A stretch of 64,000 nucleotides of DNA from Channallabes apus (taxonomy: Eukaryota > Chordata > Actinopteri > Siluriformes > Clariidae): positions 2,964,847-3,028,846 of the forward strand of contig CM060107.1 in NCBI GenBank assembly GCA_030522415.1. Direction: 5' to 3'. Position numbers and translations under genes: made by a program. Positions 1-11,877 of the stretch are shown here, one piece after another. The notes under the pieces were generated by a model that ran no database searches, was not told the DNA's origin, and saw only the letters and a list, made by a program, of their open reading frames with translations. Position 1 is the first letter of the stretch, and each line of letters opens with the position of its first letter.

Positions 1-664
1 CCTGGTGCTCTGTAGTGCTGACCTGATGGCAAAGATGGCTTGGATGTGAGTGGTCCAAACTGATTTTTTTGAGCATTTTTACTCACGGTGGACATATACT
101 ATAATCGTTCCGGCTCTTTAAACCAGTTTTGTTGTAAGAAAATAATGGGGGACCAACATTGCGATAACCTATAGACAGTGTTAAGAGTAATACCAAAATA
201 TATAATACACAATGATTAACAGAAGTCATTTGCCAGCATATATTGAGTCTTTACATGAATACAAAAACATACAAAATCATATTATATGAAATGTTCACAA
301 GCAGTATGATCAATGTCCAACATGAAAGTATGAATATAAATGTCCACCTCAGATCTTAAGAGAGAAAACCCATTGACAAAGTGTACAACCAATGCTGTAA
401 AGTCTTATCTGTTACAGGGTAGATTGATGAAACGGTAAAAGCACCAATTTAAATGGATGTCCTCCTTGGGGTAGGCAAAATTCCATTAGGCAAAGTTCTT
501 GGGCAGTTGCAATGCTACACCCAAACTCCAAAATCCTGTACTCCCCACAGTAGCACAAACTTGCAGGTTAAACAAAAGAAAACAGTTCATTAACCAAATT
601 TCCCAAACATTAACCATCTCAACTGCTACACAAAACCAAAAAAATATATAGAAAGATACAGTAT
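1..664. other. no gene recognised
   Basis: AT-rich sequence without a long open frame. I recognise no host exon or named repeat here. It ends where the Tigger-like terminal sequence begins. Confidence 0.5.
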
Positions 665-1619
665 AAGGTGAAACCTCGGTCTGTAACGCGGTTTGCGAGT
701 ATCCAGCAAGACGAGCCGAGATTTTTTAATAAGTTTTGACTTGGAAAACGAACAAGTCTTGGTTTACGAGTACCGAGTATCATGTATCATGCATTCGCTG
801 AGCGTCACGTGATCACAACTGAGCCAACGGTTTTTCTCTCTCTTGTGCTGCTGAATTGTGGGTAATCGTCTCTTACTGGTATAATCAACATCCATTTTTA
901 CTTTACAGCAGTGATTCCATTAGTGTGTCGCTCAATCGAGTGTCATTAGAGAAATTTCTTGTTTATTTTTCCGATAGAACAGTGTTTCCGTTGTGTGCGC
1001 ACGCATGTGTGAAAAGAGTGGAGGAAGGCTAACTGTGTAAGATGAGAAGGTGGAGAGGGAAGCTTACTTTAGATGCACACACACACACACACACACAGCG
1101 CCTGCACGAACAACAAAACTCTTATCTGTCGGGATTCCTTTTAACTTTTTTTTAAAGGTAAAGTGCAGGTTAACCCTCTGGGGTTCGCGAACGCATATAT
1201 GAGTTTTGAGGTGTTTTCCCCTGATGACGCCAATAAGAACTTAAAATACACTTTCAGTTTTGATCGTACAGACAAGATCTATATATTAATCGAATCTATA
1301 AAGTGTCTACTTTCATTTGTATGCAAACATGTTAAAAATAAAACATTGTACATTAATAAAATAAATAAAATAAACCGGGTGCGCTTTCAGCCGTCTCAGT
1401 CTCCGCGAAAATCTTTTTGAAACACGTCACTAAAATGAACTGAAACTCCGCGAATACTGCACACACAGACATGAGAAATATATCTCTAGAAAGCTTAAAG
1501 GGTCTACTTTTAAATGATGCAAGTCACAGTGAAAACAAATAATCAGTTTTTATGTAATCCGTATGAAAGTAAGGAGTGGTACAGATTCTCGTGTATCGGC
1601 TCATTACAGCTAATGAGCT

Positions 1620-4600
1620 GATGGCGCCGGGGAGGTCGGCTGCCGTCACGACTGCTCTGACCACCTTTTCTTTGTTTTTGTTATTTAAGTTAGTTTTCAG
1701 TGTTTTAACATCGGCAAAATCATCACCATTGAGTACATTAGGTATGATAGAGACACTCTTGTTTCTATTGGTATACAATGTACTCACAATTCGACGTTTT
1801 TAACTCCGGATCCGAGCTGGCCGAGTGAGATCCTGCGGGAGAACAATGGACGCAACGCGAAGCGACGGACCCGAGGGAGACGAGCTGGGGTGAGGAACCG
1901 GCTGAGAGCCCGTGCACACCGCACACCTCTGCCTAGTATCCTGCTCGCCAACGTCCAGTCACTGGAGAACAAACTTGATGACCTCAGGGCCAGGATAAAG
2001 TTCCAGAGAGACATTCGGGACTGCAACCTTCTCTGCTTCACCGAGACATGGCTGAACCCAGCGGTGCCAGACCACGCCATACAACCAGCCGAGTTCTTCA
2101 CTGGTTCACCGCATGGACAGGACGCGGGACTCGGGGAAGTCAAGGGGAGGCGGCGTGTGCTTAATGGTGAACAACAGCTGGTGCAACAGCGCGAGCGTTG
2201 TTCCTCTTACACGCTCCTGCACACCAAACCTGGAACTACTGTCCATCATGTGTCGTCCATTTTATCTTCCACGGGAGTTCACATCGGTCATAATCAGCGC
2301 CGTTTACATTCCACCACAAGCAGACACTGAAACTGCCTTATGCGAGCTGCATGAGGCACTCACAGAGCACCAGACACAACACCGGGATGCTACGCTCATT
2401 GTGATGGGGGATTTTAATAGTGCCAACCCCAAACGCGCAGCGCCGAACTTTTATCAGCACATCACCTGCCCAACCTCAAACGCGCAGCGCCGAACTTTTA
2501 TCAGCACATCACCTGCCCCACCAGGGGCGAAAGGACACTGGACCATTGTTATACCACGGTCAAAGACGGTTACAAGGCACAATCTCGTCCAGCGTTTGGT
2601 AAATCCGACCACGCCGCCATCTTCCTCATGCCAAAATATAAACAAAGGCTGAAACAGGAAGTTCCGGTTCAGAGGGAGGTCGCGCGCTGGACGGACCAAT
2701 CGGTGGCCGCGTTACAGGACGCACTCGATGACGCAGACTGGTACATGTTCAGAAACAGCTCCGATGATGACATCAGCGTGTTTACGGAAGCGGTTGTGGG
2801 ATTTATTGGGAAGCAAGTAGACGATACGGTGGAGAAAAAGACTATCAGAACGTTTCCCAACCAGAAGCCGTGGGTGAATAAAACCATCCGCGACGCTCTG
2901 AGATCTCGCACAGCTGCCTACAACACTGGACTTGCGTCGGGGGACATGGAACCGTACAAGGCTGCGTCATACAACGTGTGGAAAGCGGTGAAAGAGGCGA
3001 AGCAGCGCTACGGGAGAAAACTAGAGTCACAGCTTCAACAGAGTGACTCTAGGAGCCTGTGGCAGGGACTGAGAACAATAACGGACTACAAAGCACCAAC
3101 ATCCGGTATGACGAACGCGGACGCGACTCTGGCAGACGAGCTCAACACCTTCTATGCTCGCTTCGAGGCTGCAGCTAAAGACGCTAGCGATGCTAATGCT
3201 AACGGCGCTAATGCTAACGGCGCTAATGCTAACGTCGCTAACGGCTGCAGACAGGAAGACACTGCCAGCACCGGGAACGCGCTCATCATCTCCGAGCACG
3301 ACGTGAGGAGAGCCTTCAAGAGAGTGAACACCAGGAAAGCAGCAGGACCAGACGGCATCTCAGGTCGTATCCTCAGATCCTGTGCAGACCAGCTAGCACC
3401 TGTGTTCACTGAGATATTCAACATCTCCTTATCTCAGTCGGTGATCCCCACGTGCTTCAAAGAGTCCATCATTGTTCCTGTCCCGAAGAAACCACATCCT
3501 GCTTCCCTCAATGACTATCGCCCTGTAGCCCTCACCTCAGTAGTGATGAAGTGCTTTGAACGCCTTATCAGAGACTTCATCATTTCTTCACTACCCGACA
3601 CACTGGACCCACTACAGTTTGCATACCGTCAGAACCGCTCCACAGACGATGCAATCTCTCATCTCCTCCACACATCACTCACTCACCTGGACACTATGAA
3701 AGGGAATTATGTTAAAATGCTCTTCATCGACTACAGCTCTGCTTTTAATACCATAATTCCCTCTACACTCACCACCAAGCTGGAGCACCTGGGACTGAGC
3801 TCATCTATATGTCAGTGGATCTCCAATTTTCTGACTGGTAGACCACAGGCAGTAAGGATGGGCGGACATGTCTCAGCTACACTCACTCTCAGCACTGGAG
3901 CCCCCCAGTGTTGTGTTCTGAGCCCCCTTGTACTCTTTGTACACCCATGACTGCGTGGCCACTACCTACTCCACCTCCATCATCAAGTTTGCTGACGACA
4001 CCGTCGTGGTCGGACTGATCACCAACAATGATGAGTCGGACTACCTAGAGGAGATTGGAAATCTGAAGAACTGGTGCCAGAGGAACAATCTCCTCCTGAA
4101 CGTCAGTAAGACAAAGGAGCTGATAGTGGACTTTAGTACAAAGCAGGAGAGGAACTACCAGACCCCCGTCATCAACAGGAGCCCAGTGGAGAGTGTGGAC
4201 AGCTTCAGATACCTCGGTGTTCACATCACGCAGGACCTGTCATGGTCCTGTCACATCAACACCGTGGTGAAAAAAGCCCGGCAGCGTCTCTACCACCTCA
4301 GACGCTTGAGAGACTTTAGACTGCCCTCCAGGGTGCTCAGGAACTTCTACTCCTGCACCATAGAGAGCATCCTGATGGGAAACATGACGACCTGGTTCGG
4401 GAACAGCACCATTCAGGACAGACGAGCTCTACAGAGGGTGGTGCGATCAGCCGAGCGCATCATCCGCACTGAGGTCCCTGACCTGCACTCGATCTACAGC
4501 AAGCGGTGCTGGACCAAGGCCAGGAAGATCATGAAGGACCTCAGTCACCCCAGTAATGGACTGTTCTCTTTGTTGCGGTCTGGGAAGCGATTCCGCTCCC

Positions 4601-5101
4601 TAAAGGCCAACACAAAGAGGCTGAGGAGGAGCTTCTTCCCGCAGGCAATAAGGTCTCTCAATCACACCAATCACACCTCCACACAGGACTAATAACATCT
4701 TTTTAAGCTCACAACACTGACTGGACAATCATGGACACATTCATACACACTTGCACTAAATATTTATACATCTGGACAATTGCACATGTCACTTTCATTA
4801 GTCACCTTTCATGCATATTTGCACAACCACTGACACTTTAAATTCTATATACATATATACTCTATCTACCCTATATTTCTATATTTTGCAATATTTTATT
4901 ATGCCCTTATTGTACAGTTAATTTTACTAGTTAAATTTATTTCTTTAGTATTTCCTTTTTATTGATTATTTATTTTACGTACAAGCTTTTATTTTCTTTT
5001 TAAGGTCACTGGCGGTCGTGTAAGCATTTCACTGCATATTATACTGTGTATGACTGTGTATGTGACAAATAAAATTTGAATTTGAATTTGAATTTTGAAT
5101 T
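1620..5101 (+). mobile_element. L2-group LINE (LINE-1 of this window), full length at the 5' end
   Basis: The element is flanked by a 9-bp target duplication with one mismatch: TAATGAGCT at 1611-1619 and TAATGTGCT at 5102-5110. It carries one long degraded ORF (endonuclease then reverse transcriptase) and ends in a short TTTGAA-type tandem tail after 'gtgacaaataaaa'. The 3' end matches other fragments in this window at 10.3 kb, 40.4 kb, 47.3 kb and 54.8 kb. No ORF1 is seen, and the 5' UTR is about 250 bp. The tail and the RT type fit the L2/CR1 group. The exact clade would need a phylogeny. Confidence 0.8.
1890..4692 (+). pseudogene. LINE-1 endonuclease-reverse transcriptase ORF, frameshifted
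   Basis: The product would be an APE-type endonuclease plus reverse transcriptase for target-primed insertion. Endonuclease motifs are visible in pieces: 'LLCFTETWL' near 2030, 'VMGDFNSA' near 2405 and 'SDHAAIF' near 2607. RT follows at 2628-4692 with 'DGISGRIL', 'DYRPVALTS', 'FIDYSSAFNTI' and the catalytic FADD box near 3985. Lesions seen: a frame change near 2120, a 47-bp tandem duplication at 2431-2524, a Cys in place of Gly in the PQG motif near 3906, and a frame change near 3935 just before FADD. A C-terminal domain follows to the stop at 4690. The copy is dead as a protein but little rearranged. Confidence 0.85.
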
Positions 5102-5242
5102 TAATGTGCTCCCGCCTCCCTGCGTGCGCGTTGTTCATATGGAAATGAACTGAGGTGAGCCAGGTAATCATCTACACGCGCCCATGGCATAAAACAACAA
5201 GCTTCATCATAGACTTACTTACTGTTTCTGCGCGTTTGAATG

Positions 5243-5757
5243 ATGTCACGCTACACGGGTGAAGAAGCACTTCAGATGATTCTGGACAGCGATGAAGAAT
5301 TTACTTTCTCATCAGAGGAAGACTCAGACGAGGAACGGCTTTATTTTGAACAACGTCTGGATTCAACGGAGGATGTAATTCCTGACGAGTAAGTCTTTTA
5401 TTCTCACCATCATTGCTCTATATTTTATATGTACATTTGGAAAATACTAAATGCCAGCAAGAGTAAAATTGGTTAAAATATGAAATATGCACGTTACAAG
5501 CCCGCAATAAAATCTGATTACGATCTGTCTAAAGTTTTATTTATTTATTTATATATATATACACGTGTTTTGTATTGTTTATACCGTGTTTCAAATGGTC
5601 AAATTGTTCACCTGCTGTTGTTTGTGAATGATTGTATGCGCGTCCATTCTTCAAGTTAAAATTTTTGTTTTTGTTTAGGACTGTGGCTGCATCACCGGCG
5701 CGTGCACAAGAAAGTCACGTGAGTGTCGTTCAGTTTCGAGTTCGCTGGAGAACCACG
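5243..5757 (+). pseudogene. piggyBac transposase-like N-terminal exons
   Basis: An ATG at 5243 opens 'MSRYTGEEALQMIL' followed by a strongly acidic serine-rich stretch. This is typical of the N-terminus of PGBD4-like piggyBac transposases. A GTAAGT donor follows at 5389. A pyrimidine-rich tract and AG at 5678 could form an acceptor, after which the same frame continues for about 35 codons to a stop or a further GTAAGT at about 5757. No catalytic DDD domain follows before the right terminus. It lies inside the piggyBac ends, which supports a transposon origin rather than a host gene. The splicing is inferred only. Confidence 0.5.
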
Positions 5758-6089
5758 AGTAAGTGCACATTCAGTACATCATAGATGTTAGATAAATATA
5801 ACTATATTATGTTACGTGCAGGTGTATGTGTGTGTGTAGTGCACGTATGTGCGCATGCGCGACGGCGGGTGGCAGCGCGTGCGCAATCTCTCCCCCCCCT
5901 TTCTCTCTCTCTCGCTCTCCTTTTCACAGACGACTAAAACCAGGCACGAAATCTTGGTTGCAAGGTTTATTTATTTATCATAAATTTATTATTTTCTTTG
6001 TTGTGTCCCTTGACCCTAGACCGGGGGTCATAACAAGTATATAAATATATATATTATATAATATTATAATATAATAATATAATAATATA

Positions 6090-6139
6090 ACACTACAGTT
6101 TACTATGATGAATATATTCATCATAATAAACTGTAGTGT
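6090..6139. repeat. 50-bp near-perfect palindrome
   Basis: The left arm 'acactacagttta' and its reverse complement at the right end enclose 'ctatgatgaatat' and its complement. One mismatch occurs in 25 pairs and there is no loop. It sits in an AT-rich part of the piggyBac element. It could be a cruciform or hairpin or the core of a tiny MITE. Confidence 0.8.
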
Positions 6140-6207
6140 ATTGTAGAAAAAATGTAGTACAGTATTGGTAAAGTCATTTGTTCTGGTAATTACAAAGAGC
6201 TGTTGTT

Positions 6208-6210
<3 letters not shown>

Positions 6211-6262
<52 letters not shown>
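6211..6262. repeat. (TA)n microsatellite
   Basis: An uninterrupted run of TA dinucleotides inside the piggyBac element. Confidence 0.95.
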
Positions 6263-6270
<8 letters not shown>

Positions 6271-7257
6271 AGCTATATTTTCTGTTATAATTACTGCAGT
6301 AATGCTGCTTAAAAAGTCAACTTTGATTGTTCCTAATAAACTGTTTAACTGAACGCACAAGTGAATCTCGAGATTTTTTTGTGTGTCAAATACATTCTCA
6401 AATAACCTAAACACTGAAAATATATAAAGTTATTTTATCCTCAGATTCTTTCTTGTAATTCTCCTGTCTCAGTCACATACCTGTCTGATGGCTCATTATG
6501 CAGATCAGTATGCAGGCCTTTGTCTTTTCAGGTGTGAATCACTGCATTAGTAATGATAGATCACGCCTTCTCGCATAGACCCTTTACACTCAAAAAGTGA
6601 CTTAAAAAGTGTTAATCACTACAGTATATTGTTTTCTGTGAGCAAGTAAACAAGATCATTTTCACATCATTTTGAAGCAAAAACACTAGTCCACCAGCCC
6701 TTGTGAAACAATGTCTTGTGAACAAATTGTCTGTATGAGTTTCATGGCCTGATTTCAGCTACTTTTATTTTCACAAAACTTACTAACCACGCATAATATT
6801 TTTCTCCTAAACAACACATACATTCATTTTGGTCAGGTATTATTGTAGAACAGTTTGTACTGATTACAAGTAAAATACAGGTTGGTCAATAATATATTAT
6901 AAGTAGCTGAAAAAAGCACAAACATCAGAGCATGTCCAAACATCTCAAGGGCCCCAAAATCACCTCGGACCTCAGAGGGTTAAATATATATATATATATA
7001 TTTTCCTAATATTTTGTGTTAATTATTTTTATGTATTCATTTTCTTGGGCTGTGGAACGAATAATTTGAGTTTCCATTTTTTTCCTATGGGAAACTCTTA
7101 TTTTCCAGTCAAAGTGGCTTTGATTATTTATTTATTTCAAAATAAACAAAAGGTTATTTCTAAACACGATAGATGTTTTTATAATTAACTTCTGCTTTCT
7201 CTATAAAATGATTAAATCTGTTTGACAGGAGGGAGGTGTTACAAAACAAAACTTGTG

Positions 7258-7260
7258 TGC

Positions 7261-7309
<49 letters not shown>
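7258..7309. repeat. (TG)n microsatellite at the left edge of duplication copy A
   Basis: About 25 TG units. The homologous copy B also begins at a (TG)n run (51738-51802), so this microsatellite marks the left breakpoint of the segmental duplication. Confidence 0.9.
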
Positions 7310-7310
<1 letters not shown>

Positions 7311-8309
7311 TCAGTTTTAAACATCTACTTTCAATAATGTAAATATAAAGTTATTCTAAAGTGACGTCTGATTTGCCGAATCTCACCACGACTCTTCACA
7401 CAGATACAACTTTATAATAATACATTTAATACATTTAATACATTTAATAATACATCTGTTTATTTTTATTAAACTATATTCAGTGTTAATATTTACTCTT
7501 TAATTGTTGCTGTGTTAAATTCCTGAGCTGTTTGTGCAGCTGGATTGTGTGTTAGTGAGACAGATGACTGAGCAACAATGTGACAATGTGCAGGAATTTT
7601 ACACAAAACACTACAAACTTTATTCTGGATCACACAATCTCACTGTAGAGACACATAACCTGTAGAGGCTAAGCAACCTATAGAACCTGAACCCAGCGTA
7701 GAGAGGCTGAGTGAATGTGGTGTGGACTCTGTGGAGGAGCTTCATCGTGTCAGAGACGCTGTAGAAGGAGAGAAGAAGAAGAAGAAGAACACTCCAGACT
7801 CCAGGACTGATTGTTGCCTCCAAACCAACACTTATTACCCAGTCCTTTCCTGCTGATGTCTTTATATGAGACTGATATGTCCACACCAACACCGCTCCAC
7901 TCCACCTCCCAGTAACAGCGTCCACACACACTCTCCTTACACAACACCTGCCACAAGGAGTCAAATCTCTCTGGATGATCAGAGTACTGCTGGTCTGTCT
8001 CACTGTGTCTCACCGCTCGGTTCTTCTCAGACAGAATGAGGACACGATGTGTCGTGTTGGGATCCAGAGTCAGATAACAGAAATCTAAAATAAAAGAGAA
8101 AAACAACCTGAACAATGTGAACATGTTGGGTTTAATTCACACAATACTGTATATTCATGTGAAGAGTGAGACAGCTGTCTGTGTGCGCTGATATCTGAGG
8201 GAGAAATGTCTCAATGTTCATTCAGAATTTAATCTAAAGAAATTAAAAGCTGTTATTTATTCCAGTTTGTCAGTATTTAGTGTTTTCTATTCTGCTTATG
8301 GAAGATATA

Positions 8310-8310
8310 G

Positions 8311-8356
<46 letters not shown>
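8310..8356. repeat. (ATT)n microsatellite
   Basis: A trinucleotide run in the last TRIM intron of copy A. A shorter version lies at the same place in copy B. Confidence 0.9.
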
Positions 8357-8358
<2 letters not shown>

Positions 8359-9369
8359 AATTATATATATATGTGTGTGTTTTTGTGTAATATACCTCTG
8401 CGCTCTCTCTCTCTCTCTCTCTCTCGCACACACACACACACACACAGAAATCACGCAAATAAACAAATAATAATTAAATGTACATCTTTTAAAGAAAACG
8501 GTACTCTATAGACCTAATAAACCTGTGTGTGTGTGTGTGTGTGTGTGTACATTTCAGAAACTCTTCTCTGCTCTGTGTCTCTGGTGGTGAAAAGATCTGA
8601 ACTGCTGCAGCTGTGGAGAGAAAAATGGAAATGAAGACAAAAAGTCTCATCAGGTTGTAAAAGATGGAAACAGTTTAAAGTGATACAGTCAGTTTATTCA
8701 TTTTAAATCAGTATTTTAGTTCAAACTGTCTGCAGGAAGGTCAGCAGGAGCATCGCTAAGAAATAAGACTTGACAGAGCGAGTAAAGACGTCCATCATTG
8801 TGTTTCTCCAGCAGGAACAGCTCCTCTTACCATGTGGAGGGATTTTGTTGAATTCCTCCTCACAGAATTCCTCGAGTCTCTTCTTCAGATCTGAGAGAGA
8901 ATTCCTCACTCCATCAAATGAGAGATGTTGATGGACACTGATGCTGGAGGTCTGAAATGATGGTCTCTCCATTGGAGGAGATCGACGTCCAGAAGCTAAA
9001 GCCTACAGAAAGCAGATTAGATGTAAAACACACTTGTGACATCAGAGGACATTCACTGTTCCATTAACAGGAGGTGTTTTAGAGAGTGTGTGAGGAACAG
9101 CTGTGTGTGTAGATCAGACAGTGAGTGTTACCTGGAGGAACTGGATGTGATCGTGTGTGTGTGAAAGCTGCTCCAGCTCAGTGAGTCTCCTCTGAAGATC
9201 AGCAATCTCCTGCTCCAGTTGCTCCAGGAGTCGTTCAGCTCGACTCAGTTCAGTCTTCTCCTGATCTCTGATCAGCTCCGTCACCTCCGAGCGCTTTTTC
9301 TCCATGGAGCTGATCAGCTCAGTAAAGATCCTCTCACTGTCCTCTACTGCTGTCTGTGCACTCAGCTGT

Positions 9370-9418
9370 TACACACACACACACACACACAGACACACAC
9401 ACACACACACACACACAC
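9370..9418. repeat. (CA)n microsatellite in TRIM intron
   Basis: A CA run directly upstream (on the minus strand) of the acceptor of the 234-bp coiled-coil exon. It is conserved in position in copy B (about 53925-53966). Confidence 0.9.
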
Positions 9419-10249
9419 TCATCTATCATTCCCTCTCTTACTGCGACTCTAAATGTCTCCATGTTGTCCATGTTGTGTGTGTTTCTAGGAGCAGCTCTGT
9501 CTCTGCTCACTGCTCACCTTTATAGTGTCCACAGCCTGTTTCAGCTCCTCCACCTTCTTCTGCTTCTCCTGGATTCTCTGCTGGGATTTCATCTGCTTCT
9601 CCTTTAACTCACTCTGAGGATAAAACAATGTGATGAATATTGTGTATACTGTATGTGTAGATGTACCTCATCAATCTACAACACAGACTTGTTGAATGTC
9701 CACATATTTGCTGCATTTCTGCCTGTTTATAACTAACTAAAGAGTCGAGACATAAAGCCATGATTACTTGACCACATGTGGTTTGTATAAAAGACTACAA
9801 TGACGAACATGACTTTATCTTCTCCTCCATTAACTCAGTCTGGGGATAAATTAGTTATTAAGCTCTTCATAATGCACACGTGGTTTATTTAACACTCAGT
9901 TTTGTTTAATGCTGTTGTGACTTCATAGTCCATGTGCAAAATACTGACTAATGAATTAGAAGTAGAAGTTAAAGGGGTTAAGAGACATGACTTCGTCTGT
10001 ATGATGGTAAATGTATTGAACACTTTACTGCACTAACTCTTCATGCTTTATGAGACAAATATCTGATTATTCTGACCTGATTAACTCTGAGTCACTTAAT
10101 GCATCATTATTCAAACACCTTCACTTTTACTCCAAGACAAATTAAAATTATTTTATTCTGAATTAATGATACGTTTATAGTATAGATACTTTTTTATATT
10201 TCTTATATATTTTTGGAAGTTTTTTATATTTTGTTCTATTTATTTCTTG

Positions 10250-10352
10250 GTAACTGTTTTTTACCTTTTTAAGGTCACGTGCGGTCGTTTAGGCATTTCA
10301 CTGCATATCGTACTGTGTATGACTGTGTACGTGACAAATACAATTAGAATTT
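10250..10352 (+). mobile_element. 5'-truncated L2 LINE tail in TRIM intron (copy A)
   Basis: The segment 'aaggtcacgtgcggtcgtt...actgcatatcgtactgtg' followed by 'gtgacaaata' matches the last 90 or so bases of the LINE at 1620-5101. It is shared with copy B (about 54815-54900), so the insertion predates the duplication. Confidence 0.75.
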
Positions 10353-10558
10353 AATGTTGCATGTTAATTTCTATAACTGACTGAAGCATAAAATGGACAA
10401 AAAGAAAAAGTGTAGTGAGATAAAATATGTTGTTTTGCTGTTTTTTTTGTTTAAACATACAGTTGGGCTGAAGATTGTGTAGTATAGAGTGACATATGGT
10501 TTTACTATCACAAAATATACACTATGATAAAATGAATCGAGCAGTGAAATGACTAAGC

Positions 10559-11563
10559 TGTAAGGAATCGCCACTAGAGGGCACTGTTTTGTTGTTTGTA
10601 GTTTGTGTTATGCAGACTCGGTTTCCCAGAAGGCACCTCGGTCAGGTGATGCGGTAGCACACCTGAACCCAGGCAGGTCATTAAATCTTCAAATAAATAG
10701 CTGATTAGTCTGGGAAGCCGAGCCTCCATGTGTCCCTTAGCCTAGTCATCGAGTGTCCCTTAGCCTAGTCATCGAGTGTCCCTTAGCCTAGCCTCCATGT
10801 GTCCCTTAGTCTCCATGTGTCCCTTAGTCTCCATGTGTCCCTTAGTCTCCATGTGTCCCTTAGCCTAGTCATCGAGTGTCCCTTAGCCTAGTCATTGAGT
10901 GTCCCTTAGAGTAGCCTCTGTGTGTCCCGAGCTTCTGTGTCCCTAGTCTCCAGTGTTGTGTTTAGCTATTAGGTAAGTGTAGCTAAGTGCATGTTAGGCT
11001 AAAGACATGTTTAGGTAGATTTATGTATAGCTACAGTAACTGCCATGGGTGGCTAATAGTCATGTTTAGCTGATTGCCATGTCTTTAGACTTAGTCCTGT
11101 CTCGTGTCTCCTGGTCCTGTCTCGTGTCTCCTGGTCCTGTCTCATGTCTCTAGTCTCTCGTCTTGTCCCTGTCTTCAGCTCAATACCTCACTTGAGGATG
11201 TTTCGCCCCTAAGCATATCTCTCAACATAGTGCTTATATTTAATGTTAGGGGTATTAGAGCCTGTGTTTCCCCAAGAATGTGTCACAACATAGTGCTTAG
11301 ATTTTGTGTATGAGAGTGTCTTGTCAGTCAAGTATGTATTTCAGTTTAATGCTTATGTTCTGTGTCTCGTCTTCTAGCCTGGGTATTGGTCAGTTATGGG
11401 TTCTATAGTTTGAGTGTTCGTTCCTTTGTTTGTTTTGTTCATGATTCGTGTTTTGTGTTTTTTGTAATAAAAACACTTTTTGTTTCAAAACACCCCTCTG
11501 CACTTATACCTGCCCTTTGCTGCCCACGGCATTAACAACAGCCATCACTACCCAATCCTGACA
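10559..11563 (+). mobile_element. solo LTR in the large TRIM intron (copy A)
   Basis: It begins TGTAAGGAATCG and ends ...AATCCTGACA (TG...CA). The flanking 5-mers TAAGC (10554-10558) and TGAGC (11564-11568) are a target duplication with one mismatch. It contains a TATA-like 'ataaatag' near 10690 and a 'gtaataaaaac' polyadenylation-type signal near 11465. The start resembles the solo LTR at 29115, which begins TGTAAGGGTTAACCCC and has a similar 'ctagagggc' phrase. No internal retroelement sequence remains. The copy at 55105-56043 is its duplicate. Confidence 0.65.
10722..10935. repeat. minisatellite inside the solo LTR (copy A)
   Basis: Repeated 'gtgtcccttag' modules alternate with 'cctagtcatcga' or 'tctccat' spacers. 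The number and order of modules differ from copy B (55268-55398), showing repeat turnover since the duplication. Confidence 0.85.
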
Positions 11564-11574
11564 TGAGCAAAAAA

Positions 11575-11877
11575 TAATTTCATTATATTATTTAACATTT
11601 GGTAAAAAAAAGTTTTTGGTTGTATCTACAATAAAACATCATCATGCCAAGAGTGTGTAAAGCAGTAATCACAGCAAAGGGGGGCTATTTTGGAGGAACT
11701 AGAATATAAAACATGTTTGCAGTTATTTCTCCTGTTTTTGTTAAGTACAAACTCCACATGTGTTCATTCATAGTTTTGATGCCTTCAGTGAGAATCTACC
11801 ATGTAAATGGTCATGAAAATAAAGAAAACACATTGAATGAGTGAAGGTGTGTCCAAACTTTTGGCCTGTACTGTATC
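11575..11877 (+). mobile_element. Tc1-like 3' end remnant (copy A)
   Basis: The phrases 'gccaagagtgtgtaaagcag', 'gatgccttcagtgagaatct' and the terminal 'tccaaacttttggcctgtac' are characteristic of the 3' part and terminal repeat of a common fish Tc1 family. No transposase frame remains. The same piece is at 56050-56353 in copy B. Confidence 0.6.

Larger units (their letters stand above)
1174..6979. mobile_element. piggyBac-type DNA transposon with TTAA target duplication
   Basis: TTAA lies at 1170-1173 and again at 6980-6983. The left terminus reads CCCTCTGGGGTTCGCG. The right terminus, read inward on the other strand, is CCCTCTGAGGTCCGAG. These are near-identical terminal inverted repeats directly abutting TTAA, which is the hallmark of piggyBac. 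Of the 5.8 kb, about 3.5 kb is a later LINE insertion, leaving about 2.3 kb of piggyBac sequence. Only the N-terminal part of a transposase-like reading frame is visible (5243 onward), and the catalytic domain is absent. This is therefore a non-autonomous, internally deleted copy. Confidence 0.75.
665..7125. mobile_element. Tigger/pogo-like DNA transposon remnant, split by piggyBac
   Basis: The left part (about 665-1170) begins with an 'aaacctcggtctgtaacgcg' type terminus and phrases such as 'gtttacgagtaccgag', which resemble the ends of fish Tigger/pogo elements. The right part (about 6984-7125) has the matching style of inner sequence (a 'ggaacgaataatttgagttt' stretch and 'cctatgggaaa'). 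The two parts flank the piggyBac element at its TTAA target. No transposase can be read. The family call rests on remembered phrase similarity, not an alignment, and the exact ends are uncertain. Confidence 0.4.

Noticed and set aside
5243..5757. Domesticated host gene derived from piggyBac
   Set aside because: It sits within piggyBac termini and lacks the catalytic domain. No evidence of retention as a host gene.
8267..8470. Small coding ORF
   Set aside because: Made of ATT, CT and CA microsatellites. No conserved protein pattern.
9370..9418. CRISPR-like repeat array
   Set aside because: Simple CA repeats without unique spacers, in a vertebrate genome.
9219..9607. Plus-strand ORFs opposite the TRIM coiled-coil exons
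   Set aside because: They are shadows of the minus-strand exons and a CA repeat.
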